Shown: positions 52,034 to 63,061 of the stretch, in pieces | Layout of the letters: each line of letters opens with the position of its first letter | Numbering within the stretch: the first letter of the stretch is position 1 | DNA from: Aliidiomarina sp. B3213 | Lineage (GTDB): Bacteria; Pseudomonadota; Gammaproteobacteria; Enterobacterales; Alteromonadaceae | Reading direction: 5' to 3' | NCBI RefSeq assembly: GCF_003290085.1 | Contig: NZ_QMKJ01000002.1 | Coordinates: 434,001-498,000 of the forward strand | Length of the DNA: 64,000 bases | The notes under the pieces: generated by a model | What the model saw: the letters and a program-made list of their open reading frames with translations, nothing else | Database searches by the model: none | What the model was told of the DNA's origin: nothing | Program-made: the position numbers and the translations under genes

Positions 52034-52636
52034 TTACTTTGACATCGCCTCAGACCAATGTTGTCTGCAGCAGGATATATAACGGTCGTTACCACCAATG
52101 GCAATTTGCTCACCGGCTTTTACAGCATTGCCATTTTCGTCGACTCTCAACGACATCGTAGCTTTACGACCACAGTGACAAATCGTTTTCATTTCAGCCA
52201 GTTTGTCAGCCACAGCCAACAGCACAGCACTACCGGCAAATGCTTTACCAAAGGCATCGGTGCGAATGCCGTAACACATTACAGGAATGTTCTGCTCGTC
52301 GACCACACGGGTAAGTTGCCACACTTGTTGTTCGGTAAGAAACTGAGCTTCGTCGATAAGTACACAGTCTATAGCAGGCCGGGCTTTACGTGTTTGCTGC
52401 CATTTTTGCTCGATGCTCTGAATTAGTTCAGCTAAGTTTTCATTTTCGGTAAACGGCATGGCTTCACGCCCAATACCCAAGCGAGACTGAATTTTTCCAA
52501 CACCTGCTCGGTTATCTAAGTTCGGTGTAAGTAATAAAACTTTCTGCCCTCTTTCTTCGTAATTGTGGGCAACTTGTAGCAAAGAAGTACTTTTCCCTGC
52601 ATTCATTGCAGAGTATGTAAAATAAAGTGAAGCCAT
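52034..52636 (-). CDS. tdk: Thymidine kinase
   Basis: 200 residues: P-loop SAMNAGKST near residue 9, Walker B DCVLIDEAQF, and a zinc lasso with CHCGRKA plus the late CCRQH. It phosphorylates thymidine in salvage. Divergent from add, 156 bp apart, with a promoter region between. Confidence 0.95.
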   Translation of the reverse strand: MASLYFTYSAMNAGKSTSLLQVAHNYEERGQKVLLLTPNLDNRAGVGKIQSRLGIGREAMPFTENENLAELIQSIEQKWQQTRKARPAIDCVLIDEAQFLTEQQVWQLTRVVDEQNIPVMCYGIRTDAFGKAFAGSAVLLAVADKLAEMKTICHCGRKATMSLRVDENGNAVKAGEQIAIGGNDRYISCCRQHWSEAMSK

Positions 52637-52792
52637 TGTTGGTCCGTTATAAAGCGTGGTGAGATTATTTTTATTTTAGCTATTTGCCCGATTACTTTAC
52701 CGAAGCCGACTCATGAAGACAATTTCCAAACCGAGCAATTCAGTATATTTTCAGATATAATATTCGGTTAAATTCACGCCACGGAGACGCTT

Positions 52793-54055
52793 ATGCCATT
52801 TAGCCCGAAAGCCTCAGATTCACCCGCCAAGTTTTCTCTCGACTTTATTCGCGAAATGCCAAAAGCCGACTTGCATTTGCACTTAGACGGCAGCTTACGT
52901 ATTGAGTCACTTATTGAGATGGCTAAAGCAGGTAAAATCGAGCTTCCTTCTTATACCGTAGACGGTTTGTACGACAAGGTTTTCAAGTCGCACTATGCGA
53001 ACCTAGGTGAATACCTGAACGGTTTCCAATACACCTGTGCCGTACTACGTGATTTAGAGAATATGGAACGTGCGTCTTACGAATTGGCAATGGACAACCT
53101 AGAGGAAGGCGTAAACTACATTGAAGTTCGTTTCGCCCCGCAACTGCTGATGGACCCAGCCAATGGCATTGGCTTCGACGAAGTTATGCATGCTGTGAAC
53201 AACGGTTTAGCCCGAGCGAAAAGTGAGTATAACCAGCGCCCAGACGTAGGGTTAAGTGAAGGGTTAAAGCCTCCATTTGAATACGGCATCATTAACTGCG
53301 CAATGCGTATGTTTGGTAAGAAAGGGTTTTCTCCGTATTACACGCAACTATTTAACTTAATGCGCGACCACGATGATATGGCAGTGATCAAAGCTGCTGC
53401 TATGGAAATGATACGCGCCAGTATTCGTATGCGTGACGAAGAAGGTCTACCTATCGTAGGGTTAGACATAGCCGGACAAGAAAATGGTTACCCTGCCAAA
53501 AAATTCAAGGAAGTATACGAGTATGCACACCAGAACTTTTTACTCAAAACCGTACATGCCGGCGAAGCCTATGGTGCAGAAAGTATTTTCGAAGCGCTTA
53601 CTAAGTGCTACGCAGATCGTTTAGGCCACGGCTATTCTTTGTTCTCACCTGACATGATTGAAGACGCCAGCATTAAAGACAAGAAAGCGTATAGCGAACA
53701 CTTAGCGTCTTATATTGCTGATAGAAGAATTGCGGTAGAAGTTTGCTTAACCAGCAACTTACAAACTAACCCTGCTATTGGTGACATTAAGAACCATAAC
53801 TTCAAGCACATGCTAGAGAACCGCCTGGCTACCGTGATATGTACTGACAACCGTTTGGTATCGAGAACCACTGTCAGTGACGAGTATAAACTAGCACTCG
53901 ATAACTTCCCGGTACCCGTAAAACGTTTAAAAGATATGGTTGCTTATGGGTTTAAAAAGAATTTCTTCCCAGGCAGCTATATTGAAAAGCGTGCGTACGC
54001 GAAGCATACGTTGAATTACTTTGACACGATTGCGCACAAGTACGGATTAATTTAA
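52793..54055 (+). CDS. add: Adenosine deaminase
   Basis: 420 residues, longer than the E. coli enzyme (about 333). Zinc motif HLHLDGS near residue 27, HAGE (catalytic Glu), GHGYS and, in place of the usual INTDDP, CTDNRLVSRT with the metal Asp retained. The length and CTDN form fit the marine gammaproteobacterial branch of the family, though a related purine deaminase specificity cannot be excluded. Followed by a good terminator. Confidence 0.88.
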   Translation: MPFSPKASDSPAKFSLDFIREMPKADLHLHLDGSLRIESLIEMAKAGKIELPSYTVDGLYDKVFKSHYANLGEYLNGFQYTCAVLRDLENMERASYELAMDNLEEGVNYIEVRFAPQLLMDPANGIGFDEVMHAVNNGLARAKSEYNQRPDVGLSEGLKPPFEYGIINCAMRMFGKKGFSPYYTQLFNLMRDHDDMAVIKAAAMEMIRASIRMRDEEGLPIVGLDIAGQENGYPAKKFKEVYEYAHQNFLLKTVHAGEAYGAESIFEALTKCYADRLGHGYSLFSPDMIEDASIKDKKAYSEHLASYIADRRIAVEVCLTSNLQTNPAIGDIKNHNFKHMLENRLATVICTDNRLVSRTTVSDEYKLALDNFPVPVKRLKDMVAYGFKKNFFPGSYIEKRAYAKHTLNYFDTIAHKYGLI

Positions 54056-54070
54056 CGAAAAAACAAAAAA

Positions 54071-54098
54071 GAGCTAGGAATTTACCTAGCTCTCGTTC
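54071..54098 (+). terminator. Terminator of add
   Basis: Stem GAGCTAGG/CCTAGCTC with loop AATTTA, followed by a T-rich stretch (TCGTTCTCTTTT). It overlaps the end of the convergent diguanylate cyclase gene. Confidence 0.8.
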
Positions 54099-55435
54099 TC
54101 TTTTCTTTCTCGTTTATTTTCATACATTTTCTTGTCTGCTGTTTTTAGCAGATCATCAAGGCTTTTACCCTCTTCACTATAGGTAGCAGTGCCTATACTC
54201 GCGCCTACATAAAGCTTCTTTCCGTTGTGCTCAATGGTGGTCTCCACAATGGCTGTACGAATCTTCTCAACCACAAAATCTAAATCTTTAAAGCTACGCA
54301 TTCGAGTAAGAAGCAGTAAAAACTCATCGCCTCCAATTCGAGCTGCCACATCTGTACTTGAGATCGACTTACGCAGCGTGTCAGCGACAGCAATTAGCAT
54401 ATCGTCACCAACTTTATGCCCATACAGGTCATTAATTTGCTTAAAACCGTCTAAATCTATATACAAAATGGCAAACTGAATTCTTTCTTTTGCGTTCTTG
54501 GACATCAAAAGCTCTGTGAATTGGTCCAAATATCTTAAATTTGTCAATCCGGTGAGTTTATCCTCGCGTGCGTGTTTACGCGCCAAATTCAAGGCCCAGT
54601 CGGTGTATCCAAGTATAGCTAGGATAGCGAACAATAGAGATATACCCAGAATACGAACAAGGTGTTCCCGGTACCAGGCGATGCGCTCAGAAAAAGCCGT
54701 CAGCTTCTCATAAGCTAGGATCCAGTTGCCATTGGGTAAATTAACAACTAACTCGGGGTTACCCCCTTCGAATATCGATTCTTCCCCGTAAAATATATCT
54801 CCATCTCGACCACGCCCGTGTCTGCCCCGTAACGCAAACCGAACACCTTGATCGGCTAACTCCGTCAGGCCTGCTTCATCAAACAAGATATCTGTATTGA
54901 TAACTACACTTGCTCCTCCCCAATAACGATCAGGGTTGTTGACCTCGAAAATAGGAACTCGTGCTATCAAGGCTGTACCACCTTGCACTAAGTTTACGGG
55001 TCCTGAAACCACCATTTCCTTAGATTCCATCGCTTGGCGAACAGATGCGTACTGAATTGGGTTAGTTCGAAAATCAAAGCCAATGGCTTCCTCATTGCCC
55101 TCTAGGGGATAGACATAGCGAATAATATTGTCAGGGGCCAGACCGATATTACGAATAGCGTCCGCCCGCTCATACAAAGCTCTTGCTATAGGTTCCCATT
55201 CCTCTGAGTCAGAATTCGGATTCGCAGATATATAAGTTGCTAAGGACTCAGACAAGTAGATGTCATGAAAAATAATGGATTCTAGTTGCGCTCTTGCGAG
55301 CTGAAATTTCAGCGAGCGTTCAGCTCTTTCTTCTGAAAGGAGTTGGTCGCGGTATGCAGATTGTGCATATTCAATGCCTACAATGCTTAAAAGCATCAAA
55401 GGAACAGCTAAGTATATTGTTATGCTTTTTTTCAT
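54086..55435 (-). CDS. Diguanylate cyclase with periplasmic CHASE-type sensor
   Basis: 449 residues from ATG 55435, with AAAGG upstream (a TTG 18 bases earlier is less likely). Two transmembrane helices (about 5-20 and 262-282) frame a periplasmic CHASE-type domain (IGFDFRTNPIQYASVRQA, VARVPIF-like IARVPIFEV). The C-terminal GGDEF domain (about 290-449) has RIGGDEF. The inhibitory I-site position reads SSTD, not RxxD, so product inhibition is probably absent. It should make c-di-GMP in response to an external signal. Confidence 0.9.
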   Translation of the reverse strand: MKKSITIYLAVPLMLLSIVGIEYAQSAYRDQLLSEERAERSLKFQLARAQLESIIFHDIYLSESLATYISANPNSDSEEWEPIARALYERADAIRNIGLAPDNIIRYVYPLEGNEEAIGFDFRTNPIQYASVRQAMESKEMVVSGPVNLVQGGTALIARVPIFEVNNPDRYWGGASVVINTDILFDEAGLTELADQGVRFALRGRHGRGRDGDIFYGEESIFEGGNPELVVNLPNGNWILAYEKLTAFSERIAWYREHLVRILGISLLFAILAILGYTDWALNLARKHAREDKLTGLTNLRYLDQFTELLMSKNAKERIQFAILYIDLDGFKQINDLYGHKVGDDMLIAVADTLRKSISSTDVAARIGGDEFLLLLTRMRSFKDLDFVVEKIRTAIVETTIEHNGKKLYVGASIGTATYSEEGKSLDDLLKTADKKMYENKRERKENES

Positions 55436-55578
55436 TGGATCCTTTGTTCGCAAATGCGACCGACTGTACAGGACAGTGATATTTTACAGCTCTTAAACCA
55501 TAGAGTTCAGAGGTAATAGCTTAAATACGACGATTGTCATAGAATCGAGCAGTTAACCATAAAAAAAGTACAAAATAA

Positions 55579-56586
55579 ATGAATGCATATCAGGCTCTTG
55601 AGCACCAGAGAAAACTTCTTTTTGTGACATTATGGTTGGTTATTACGCTCTCATTAGTCATAGGATCAATCAATGTTGTCTCTTTTCAAGCGAACACCAT
55701 AGCATCTTTTAATTTCACTTCAGCTGTACTGGGATTGGTGATTCTTCTATATTTCAAACGGACCCAAAATCTTAATGTTGCTTCATGGTCGGTCATTCTG
55801 GCCGTAATTTTTAATCTCTTTATGTTTATCTTTATTGCAAAAGGACAAGCATATTCATTAATTTGGTTTACGGTCTTAGCGCCGCTCAGCTTTTTCTTAC
55901 TCGGGAAAACTGCAGCTTCTTGGGTATCCGCAATCGCTTTTGTTTTAGCATTAATTTATGTGGGATTTTCACTTCCTAACTCGAACCCACACCCACTTAA
56001 AGTTGGCGCATTACTTAACGTCGCAGAAGTATTTGTAGTGCTGTGGTTCCTATTTAGGTATTACGAACGCGCTAGGCAAGACGCGTATCAAGCACTCGAA
56101 AAGGTGTCCATTACCGACCGTCTAACCGGTTTACATAACCGCGGTCGATTGGAAGATTTACTGGACTACCACTTACAACTTGCAAAGCGGGATTCATCGC
56201 CTCTATCTATTGTGCTAGCAGACATAGATTACTTTAAAAACGTTAACGATGAGTTTGGTCATCTGGAAGGAGACAGAGTTCTTAAACAAGCTGCGAAAGA
56301 TTTAAGGTCGGGAATACGGGAGACAGATATCATTGGTCGCTGGGGCGGAGAAGAATTTTTACTAGTGTGTCCCGACACTGCTTCCACAGGTGCAGCGACA
56401 TTAGCTGAGAAATTACGAGACCAAGTTGCTAAACGCGTACAAACTCTCGACGGTAAATCAGTAACGCTTAGCTTTGGAGTGGTTACGGCGCATCCCAACG
56501 ACACACCTACTCAGCTTATTTCAAGAGCAGACAAAGCCCTTTACCAAGCGAAAGAGCGCGGCCGTAACCTCGTCATCACAAACTAA
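55579..56586 (+). CDS. Membrane diguanylate cyclase with I-site
   Basis: 335 residues: five or six transmembrane helices (about 12-160), a short coiled coil and a GGDEF domain (about 175-335) with RWGGEEF, an active-site variant that still allows catalysis. The I-site reads RETD, five residues before GGEEF, so product inhibition is expected. Divergent from the CHASE-type cyclase with about 140 bp between; its stop lies three bases from the end of the chemoreceptor gene. Confidence 0.9.
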   Translation: MNAYQALEHQRKLLFVTLWLVITLSLVIGSINVVSFQANTIASFNFTSAVLGLVILLYFKRTQNLNVASWSVILAVIFNLFMFIFIAKGQAYSLIWFTVLAPLSFFLLGKTAASWVSAIAFVLALIYVGFSLPNSNPHPLKVGALLNVAEVFVVLWFLFRYYERARQDAYQALEKVSITDRLTGLHNRGRLEDLLDYHLQLAKRDSSPLSIVLADIDYFKNVNDEFGHLEGDRVLKQAAKDLRSGIRETDIIGRWGGEEFLLVCPDTASTGAATLAEKLRDQVAKRVQTLDGKSVTLSFGVVTAHPNDTPTQLISRADKALYQAKERGRNLVITN

Positions 56587-56588
56587 TA

Positions 56589-57890
56589 TTATTTGAGCAG
56601 CTCGTTCAAGTTACCCATCTGCACTCTTAACTCTTCGATGGTTTGGTCGAGCTGGCCGAAGCTTAAAACAGCTTCTTCCATTTGCGTTACGTTGGCGTCT
56701 GAACTTGCCGAAACTTCTTCTACAGTGGTCGAAATTTCACCCATTAAACTAGCGTTACGAGAAACTACATGTTCAATTTTCGAAGTCGCCTCTTGGGTTC
56801 TTTTCGCAAGCGTTCTCACCTCGTCTGCAACTACGGCAAACCCTCGACCTGATTCACCCGCTCGCGCAGCTTCTATCGCAGCATTAAGTGCCAATAAATT
56901 CGTTTGCTCTGCAATTGCGTTAATCGTGGTTACAATGGTTACAATATCTTTAGACTGTTCGTTGAGCTGCGAAGACAATTCACCCACAGTTCGAATCATG
57001 CCCGAAAGTTCTTCTCCCGAGGCTCGGGTAGAAGACAATTTTTGTTTGGACGTTGAAGACTGAGAGTTTGCATGGTCACATTGGGTATTCACGCGATCGC
57101 TAATGTCTCTGACCGCAACGACTCGATGTGTTACATCGGAAGCCACTTTAATAATACGATTGACTACGCCATCACGGTTATAAATTGGATTATATGTAGC
57201 CTCTAACCAAATATCGTTGCCGCGTTTATCTCTTCTGTGAAACCGCCCATCAAAATACTCACCGCGTTGAAGCTTGGTCCAAAAGTCTGGGTTTTCCTTA
57301 TAAAACGACTCGTCACAAAACATTTTATGATGTTTACCCACAACCTCACTTTCTTCATAACCAACAAGAGATAAAAAGTTCTCGTTAGCACTGACAATAA
57401 CGCCTTCAGGGGTAAATTCTATAACGCCCATCGACCTGTTCAGTGCATCGGTCAGAGCTTCTAGCTCTCGTAATCTGTGTCTACTCTCTGTAATGTCTGA
57501 AGCAATTTTCATGACCTTTACGACTTCGTTATTACTATTCGTTACCGGAAAATAGGTCGCACTTAACCACACGAGGTCGCCGTTTTTCTTAACGCGACGA
57601 ATATTGCCTGAGCTGGCATGTCCCTCCGCCAGCATACGCCAGTGTTTTTTATAGTCTTCAGAATTAGAATATTTGTCCTCACAGAGGATACGATGATGTT
57701 TCCCAATCAAATCGGAAGGGCTGTACCCGGTAACATCTGCAAAGAGCTGGTTTACTTGTTCTATTACACCTTGGGGAGTGAACTCGATATAAGGAACGTG
57801 TTGTCTAATCGACTTTAAATAATCAATAGAAACTTCGTTTGCAGAGGAAGGAGCAGGTTTATCATTTTCTTTTTTTAGAAAACCAAACAT
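56589..57890 (-). CDS. Soluble chemoreceptor with two PAS domains
   Basis: About 433 residues, no transmembrane segment. Two PAS domains (about 28-135 and 150-260; each with a VKKNGD/DKRGND-like loop) precede a short MCP signalling domain with [26 protein letters not shown]. Such cytoplasmic PAS receptors sense internal redox or small ligands. The start is uncertain: ATG 57890, ATG 57896 or TTG 57902, none with a strong ribosome-binding site; I chose the usual MFGFLKK beginning. Confidence 0.87.
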   Translation of the reverse strand: MFGFLKKENDKPAPSSANEVSIDYLKSIRQHVPYIEFTPQGVIEQVNQLFADVTGYSPSDLIGKHHRILCEDKYSNSEDYKKHWRMLAEGHASSGNIRRVKKNGDLVWLSATYFPVTNSNNEVVKVMKIASDITESRHRLRELEALTDALNRSMGVIEFTPEGVIVSANENFLSLVGYEESEVVGKHHKMFCDESFYKENPDFWTKLQRGEYFDGRFHRRDKRGNDIWLEATYNPIYNRDGVVNRIIKVASDVTHRVVAVRDISDRVNTQCDHANSQSSTSKQKLSSTRASGEELSGMIRTVGELSSQLNEQSKDIVTIVTTINAIAEQTNLLALNAAIEAARAGESGRGFAVVADEVRTLAKRTQEATSKIEHVVSRNASLMGEISTTVEEVSASSDANVTQMEEAVLSFGQLDQTIEELRVQMGNLNELLK

Positions 57891-57974
57891 AGTCATGTCC
57901 AAGCTATTTTCATATAACTTTAAAATTAGACTAAAAACGAAAGGTTATCCACGCTTAGTGTACTGAATTATCAA

Positions 57975-58003
57975 CATAAAAAAGCCCCGCAAATGCGAGG
58001 CTT
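57975..58003 (-). terminator. Terminator of ssb
   Basis: Minus-strand AAGCCTCGC and GCGGGGCTT arms (one G-T pair) with loop ATTT, then a T run. Just after the ssb stop. Confidence 0.88.
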
Positions 58004-58031
58004 ATCTAGTTTATGTGATATTCCATTCTGA

Positions 58032-58634
58032 TTAAAATGGAATATCGTCATCAAAGTCGTTGTTTGGCATTGGAGCAGGTTGCGGAGCTGGTTGCTGCTG
58101 CGGCTGAGCCGGCTGGCCATAACCACCTTGTCCCCCCTGATTACCTTGCGACTGTTGCTGAGGCTGACCGTAACCACCGCCTTGCTGTTGTTGCTGTGGT
58201 TGGCCGTATCCGCCTTGGTTTTGCTGAGGCTGCTGAGCAGGCTTCTGCTGTTGCTGCCAGTTATTAGAACCTTGGCTTTGGCCTCCAAAGTCACCGCGAC
58301 TGTCTAGCATTTGTAGGTCGTTACAAACAATTTCAGTGGTGTAACGGTCTTGCCCGTCTTGGCCCTGCCACTTACGCGTTTGCAAACGGCCTTCGATATA
58401 AACCTTAGAACCCTTTTTCAGGTACTCACCTGCAATTTCAGCCACACGGCGATAACAAACCACACGGTGCCATTCGGTATTTTCACGCTGCTCACCAGTT
58501 TGTTTGTCTTTCCAAGTTTCGCTCGTTGCGACACTTAGGTTGGCCATGGCTTGACTATTTTGCGTGTAACGGACTTCTGGATCTGAACCTAAGTTACCGA
58601 TCAAAATAACCTTGTTGATACCACGACTCGCCAT
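58032..58634 (-). CDS. ssb: Single-stranded DNA-binding protein
   Basis: 200 residues: OB fold (1-110; [20 protein letters not shown]), a linker (about 115-190) built mainly of Gln and Gly with GYGQPQQQQ-type repeats, and the partner-binding tail DFDDDIPF. The tail recruits replication and repair proteins. The Gln-rich linker is long even for gammaproteobacteria. The upstream MFS gene ends 14 bp earlier, so they may be cotranscribed. Confidence 0.97.
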   Translation of the reverse strand: MASRGINKVILIGNLGSDPEVRYTQNSQAMANLSVATSETWKDKQTGEQRENTEWHRVVCYRRVAEIAGEYLKKGSKVYIEGRLQTRKWQGQDGQDRYTTEIVCNDLQMLDSRGDFGGQSQGSNNWQQQQKPAQQPQQNQGGYGQPQQQQQGGGYGQPQQQSQGNQGGQGGYGQPAQPQQQPAPQPAPMPNNDFDDDIPF

Positions 58635-58648
58635 AATCCTCTCCTATT

Positions 58649-60004
58649 TTACTGAACTCCTGACAGCAATGTTTTCACTGCTTCAGGCTTATATAATTTG
58701 GGGTCAACTTTTAAATAAGCTGTTTGCTCTGTATGCACTACGGAGGCTTCCTCTACACCCTGTAACTGAGTTAGCTGTTCGGCCATTAAATTAGCCTGCT
58801 GGCCCGACATTTCTGGTAACGACAATGTAACTCGAGTGGTAGGTTTTTCCGCTTTCATGCCTGTTGTTACGAGTAACCAACATAGTAGCAGCACAATGCA
58901 AAAAATCATAACTGCATTGTGCCCTCCCCAAGCAGAAATTGCACCACCCAATGTACCACCTAAAAAAGCTCCGAAAAATTGAAAGGTGGTGTAAATTCCA
59001 CTCGCAGATCCTTTGCTACCCGCAGGTGCGTGCTGACTTAGTTGGGCGGGTAATGTAGCTTCCAAATAATTAAAGCCTACAAAAAATAGCGTTACGCCTA
59101 GCATTAGCGCTGGTAATTGCTGAGAAAAAGACGCAATAACTGCAAAACCAATCAATAAAAATAATGCCCCTACTCGAATCCCCAAAACCGTTTTCTGACG
59201 ACGTATCACCCACAGCATGAAAGGAATCATAACTGCAAACGACACCAGGACTGTGACTAAGTATGCTAATCCATGCCACGAAGCGTTTAGTCCAGCTTCT
59301 ATTAAGTTTATGGGAAAGCTTACAAACCATGCGGTTAACACTAAATGAAGCACACCGACCCCAGACTGAAGTCTAAGTAGTTGTGTATTTTTTAAGAGCT
59401 GCTTCATTTCGTCAGGCACAGCAATCACTTCTCTTGAGCCTGCTGCTTGTTGTGGCGCTTGTATAAATTGCACCACAAATAAAGCCGCTAATGCGCTCAA
59501 GATTGCTGTAACCCAAAATATCCCGGAAATGCCAATATATTCAGCCAGAACGGGGGCGGCGACCAACGCCACCACAAAACTTAAGCCAATGCCCATACCA
59601 ATTGTGGCCATGACCTTGGGCCGTTGTTCCGGCCGAGCCACGTCTGCAGCAAGTGCCAGAATTGCGCCAGCTATAGCACCTGCACCCTGTAAAACACGCC
59701 CAACAATAACCCATCCGAGCGTAGGCGCAGCTGCGGCAACCACGCTGCCGATTGTAAACAGAAGCAAGCCCGCAACGATGACCGGTTTACGGCCTATTCT
59801 GTCGGAAAGCATTCCCATCGGAATTTGCAGAAACGCTTGAGTAAGACCATATGCACCAATGGCAATACCGACCAACATTGGCGAATAGTCAGGATAGTTT
59901 TGACCGAATATGGCTAACACGGGCATGATCAAAAACAGGCCAAGCATACGCAGGCCGAATATAGACGCGAGCGATACCGCATGGCGCTTTTCTGTTTGAT
60001 TCAT
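58649..60004 (-). CDS. MFS transporter, YajR-like, with C-terminal YAM domain
   Basis: 451 residues with about twelve transmembrane helices and the MFS motif GMLSDRIGRKPV near residue 75. After the last helix lies a soluble ferredoxin-like domain (about 385-451; VTLSLPEMSGQQANLMAEQL and GVEEASVV) like the YAM domain of E. coli YajR, whose length (454) also agrees. Substrate unknown. ATG 60004 fits the family start; a longer frame upstream is probably untranslated. It is divergent from uvrA. Confidence 0.88.
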   Translation of the reverse strand: MNQTEKRHAVSLASIFGLRMLGLFLIMPVLAIFGQNYPDYSPMLVGIAIGAYGLTQAFLQIPMGMLSDRIGRKPVIVAGLLLFTIGSVVAAAAPTLGWVIVGRVLQGAGAIAGAILALAADVARPEQRPKVMATIGMGIGLSFVVALVAAPVLAEYIGISGIFWVTAILSALAALFVVQFIQAPQQAAGSREVIAVPDEMKQLLKNTQLLRLQSGVGVLHLVLTAWFVSFPINLIEAGLNASWHGLAYLVTVLVSFAVMIPFMLWVIRRQKTVLGIRVGALFLLIGFAVIASFSQQLPALMLGVTLFFVGFNYLEATLPAQLSQHAPAGSKGSASGIYTTFQFFGAFLGGTLGGAISAWGGHNAVMIFCIVLLLCWLLVTTGMKAEKPTTRVTLSLPEMSGQQANLMAEQLTQLQGVEEASVVHTEQTAYLKVDPKLYKPEAVKTLLSGVQ

Positions 60005-60203
60005 GGTGTCGGTTGAAGCCAAAACTGCAATTCCGTTACGCGGGGTAAAAATGGAACGCAAGTTTACCAGAACCGCGAGCAATTCGACACACTGAAACAT
60101 AACCTCGCTGTTGCACTTTTCTTTAATGCTTTACGTACTTCAAAATGCGGTTGTCGCTGTGCGATAATGGTCGATTATTCTTCACACGAGGAAAGCTGGT
60201 TAC

Positions 60204-63023
60204 ATGGATAAAATTGATATCCGCGGTGCAAGAACACACAATTTAAAGAATATTCATCTTGAAATTCCGCGAGACAAACTAGTTGTTATTACAGGGCTTT
60301 CAGGTTCGGGTAAGTCTTCACTTGCGTTTGACACGTTGTACGCAGAGGGGCAGCGGCGATATGTAGAGTCTTTGTCGGCTTATGCTCGTCAATTCCTGAG
60401 CTTAATGGAAAAGCCGGACGTGGACAGCATTGAGGGTTTGTCGCCAGCGATATCTATTGAACAGAAGTCGACTTCTCATAACCCGCGCTCCACCGTGGGT
60501 ACAATTACAGAAATATACGACTATTTGCGACTGATGTTTGCTCGCGTCGGCGAGCCACGCTGCCCTAAACACCATGAACCGCTAGCCGCGCAAACTATTT
60601 CCCAAATGGTAGACCAAGTTTTAACACTACCCGAAAACAGCAAGATTATGCTGTTAGCGCCAGTGGTGAGAAGCCGCAAAGGTGAACACCAAAAAACATT
60701 AGAAAACCTTTCAGCACAAGGTTTCTTGCGCGCTCGTATCGACGGTAACGTATGCGACTTAAGTGACCCACCTGAACTTGAACTCCATAAAAAGCACGAC
60801 ATTGATGTAGTAGTCGATCGCTTGAAAGTTCGTGAAGGTATTGAACAACGCCTTGCTGAGAGTTTCGAAACAGCATTGGAGCTCAGTGGTGGTACTGCGA
60901 TGGTGGTTTCTATGGAAGAAAACACCTTTGAAGACCTACTATTCTCTGCCAACTTTGCATGCCCGCAATGTGGCTATAGCATGCAGGCACTCGAACCTCG
61001 AATGTTTTCTTTCAACAACCCAGCGGGAGCATGCCCTACCTGTGACGGTTTGGGGGTTGAACAATATTTTGATCCTGAAAAAGTAGTCACCAACGCCGAA
61101 CTAAGTTTAACCGGTGGCGCCATACGCGGTTGGGACAAGAGAAATTTCTACTATTACCAGATGCTTCGCTCGTTGGCGAAACACTATGAATTTGACCTCA
61201 ATACACCGTTCCAGAACTTGCCGGAAGAAGTCCGTGAAAAGGTACTCTTCGGAAGCGGATCAGAGGAAATCAAATTTACCTATGTGAACGACCGAGGCGA
61301 TACGGTTGCGCGCAAACATAGTTTCGAGGGTATTGTGCCCAATATGCAGCGTCGCTACCGTGAAACTGACTCTAACGCGGTACGTGAAGATCTGTCGAAG
61401 TATATTGCCACCAAACCTTGCCGTTCATGCGAGGGGACTAGGCTACGTGAAGAAGCGCGTAATGTATTTGTACAAGAGACTACTTTGCCAGAAGTTGTTG
61501 AGCGATCAATTGCCGACTCACTGGCTTTCTTTAACGCCCTCGAACTTACGGGTCAGCGCGCAAAAATCGCGGAAAAAATATTAAAAGAAATTAATGACCG
61601 ACTGCGCTTTTTGGTGAACGTTGGTTTGAACTACCTGACACTTAACCGTAGTGCGGAAACGCTGTCTGGCGGTGAAGCACAGCGTATACGATTGGCAAGC
61701 CAAATCGGTGCCGGCCTAGTCGGAGTTATGTATGTGCTGGACGAGCCGTCGATTGGATTACACCAACGCGATAATGAACGACTTTTAAACACGCTTACCC
61801 ACCTACGTGACTTAGGCAACACGGTGCTCGTTGTAGAACACGACGAAGACGCCATACGTGCAGCCGACCACGTGATTGACATTGGCCCGGGTGCTGGAGT
61901 GCACGGTGGTGAGATCATCGCGCAAGGTACCATGGATGACATCTTAGCAAGTGAGCGTTCACTTACAGGACAATACCTTTCAGGCAAGCTCAACATTGAC
62001 GTACCGAAACAACGTGTGAAAGCTGGTAAAGACTGGCTAGAACTTGATGGTGCTCGGGGAAATAACCTCAAGAATGTTAACCTGCGTGTGCCGATTGGTC
62101 TTATGACCTGTATTACGGGTGTTTCGGGGTCAGGAAAATCGACGCTCATTAACGACACACTTTGGCCATTAGCGCATAAAGAACTCAATGGAGCAACGTC
62201 GGACACGGTTGCGCCGCACGATGAAATACGTGGCTTAGAACACCTCGACAAAGTCGTTGATATTGACCAAAGCCCTATTGGTAGAACACCGCGCTCTAAC
62301 CCCGCTACTTACACGGGAATTTTCACCCCAATTCGGGAATTGTTCGCGGGTGTCCCGGAAGCAAGAGCTCGAGGTTACAAACCTGGCCGCTTCAGCTTTA
62401 ACGTGAAAGGTGGGCGCTGTGAAGCATGCCAAGGCGACGGTGTAATTAAAGTTGAAATGCACTTCTTACCCGACGTGTACGTGCCTTGCGACATTTGTAA
62501 AGGTAAGCGCTACAACCGAGAAACTCTGGAAGTTCGTTACAAAGGTAAAACCATAGACGAAGTGCTAGAAATGACGGTTGAAGACGCACGAGAATTCTTC
62601 GATGCTGTACCTGCTATAGCGCGAAAACTGCAAACACTCATGGACGTAGGCTTGTCGTATATTCGCTTAGGCCAGTCGGCAACGACCTTGTCTGGGGGTG
62701 AAGCGCAGCGCGTTAAACTTTCGCGGGAGCTGTCCAAACGGGATACGGGCAAAACCCTGTATATCCTGGACGAACCAACCACCGGCCTGCACTTCCATGA
62801 CATCCAGCAGTTACTTGCAGTGATTCATCGTTTGCGTGACCATGGCAATACGATCGTTGTCATTGAGCATAACTTGGATGTGATTAAAACCGCAGACTGG
62901 ATTGTTGATTTAGGTCCAGAAGGCGGCAGCGGCGGCGGGGAAATCCTCATTGCAGGAACACCGGAAGAGGTGAGCCAAAGCGAAACCTCTCATACCGCAA
63001 AATTCCTTGCGCCAATGTTATAA
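60204..63023 (+). CDS. uvrA: UvrABC excinuclease subunit A
   Basis: 939-residue DNA-damage sensor of nucleotide excision repair. Two ABC ATPase modules: Walker [10 protein letters not shown] near 33 and GVSGSGKST near 642; two LSGGE signatures; and CxxC zinc modules (CPQC...CPTC and CEAC...CDIC). Length matches E. coli UvrA (940). I see no CTGT-N8-ACAG LexA site upstream. Confidence 0.97.
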   Translation: MDKIDIRGARTHNLKNIHLEIPRDKLVVITGLSGSGKSSLAFDTLYAEGQRRYVESLSAYARQFLSLMEKPDVDSIEGLSPAISIEQKSTSHNPRSTVGTITEIYDYLRLMFARVGEPRCPKHHEPLAAQTISQMVDQVLTLPENSKIMLLAPVVRSRKGEHQKTLENLSAQGFLRARIDGNVCDLSDPPELELHKKHDIDVVVDRLKVREGIEQRLAESFETALELSGGTAMVVSMEENTFEDLLFSANFACPQCGYSMQALEPRMFSFNNPAGACPTCDGLGVEQYFDPEKVVTNAELSLTGGAIRGWDKRNFYYYQMLRSLAKHYEFDLNTPFQNLPEEVREKVLFGSGSEEIKFTYVNDRGDTVARKHSFEGIVPNMQRRYRETDSNAVREDLSKYIATKPCRSCEGTRLREEARNVFVQETTLPEVVERSIADSLAFFNALELTGQRAKIAEKILKEINDRLRFLVNVGLNYLTLNRSAETLSGGEAQRIRLASQIGAGLVGVMYVLDEPSIGLHQRDNERLLNTLTHLRDLGNTVLVVEHDEDAIRAADHVIDIGPGAGVHGGEIIAQGTMDDILASERSLTGQYLSGKLNIDVPKQRVKAGKDWLELDGARGNNLKNVNLRVPIGLMTCITGVSGSGKSTLINDTLWPLAHKELNGATSDTVAPHDEIRGLEHLDKVVDIDQSPIGRTPRSNPATYTGIFTPIRELFAGVPEARARGYKPGRFSFNVKGGRCEACQGDGVIKVEMHFLPDVYVPCDICKGKRYNRETLEVRYKGKTIDEVLEMTVEDAREFFDAVPAIARKLQTLMDVGLSYIRLGQSATTLSGGEAQRVKLSRELSKRDTGKTLYILDEPTTGLHFHDIQQLLAVIHRLRDHGNTIVVIEHNLDVIKTADWIVDLGPEGGSGGGEILIAGTPEEVSQSETSHTAKFLAPML

Positions 63024-63061
63024 AGGTAATGCTTTAAGCGAAAAGGGTTAATAGGAGAAGA

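Noticed and set aside
60005-60203. A LexA box for uvrA or the MFS-ssb unit
   Set aside because: CTGTGCGATAATGG resembles the left half, but there is no ACAG at the right spacing.
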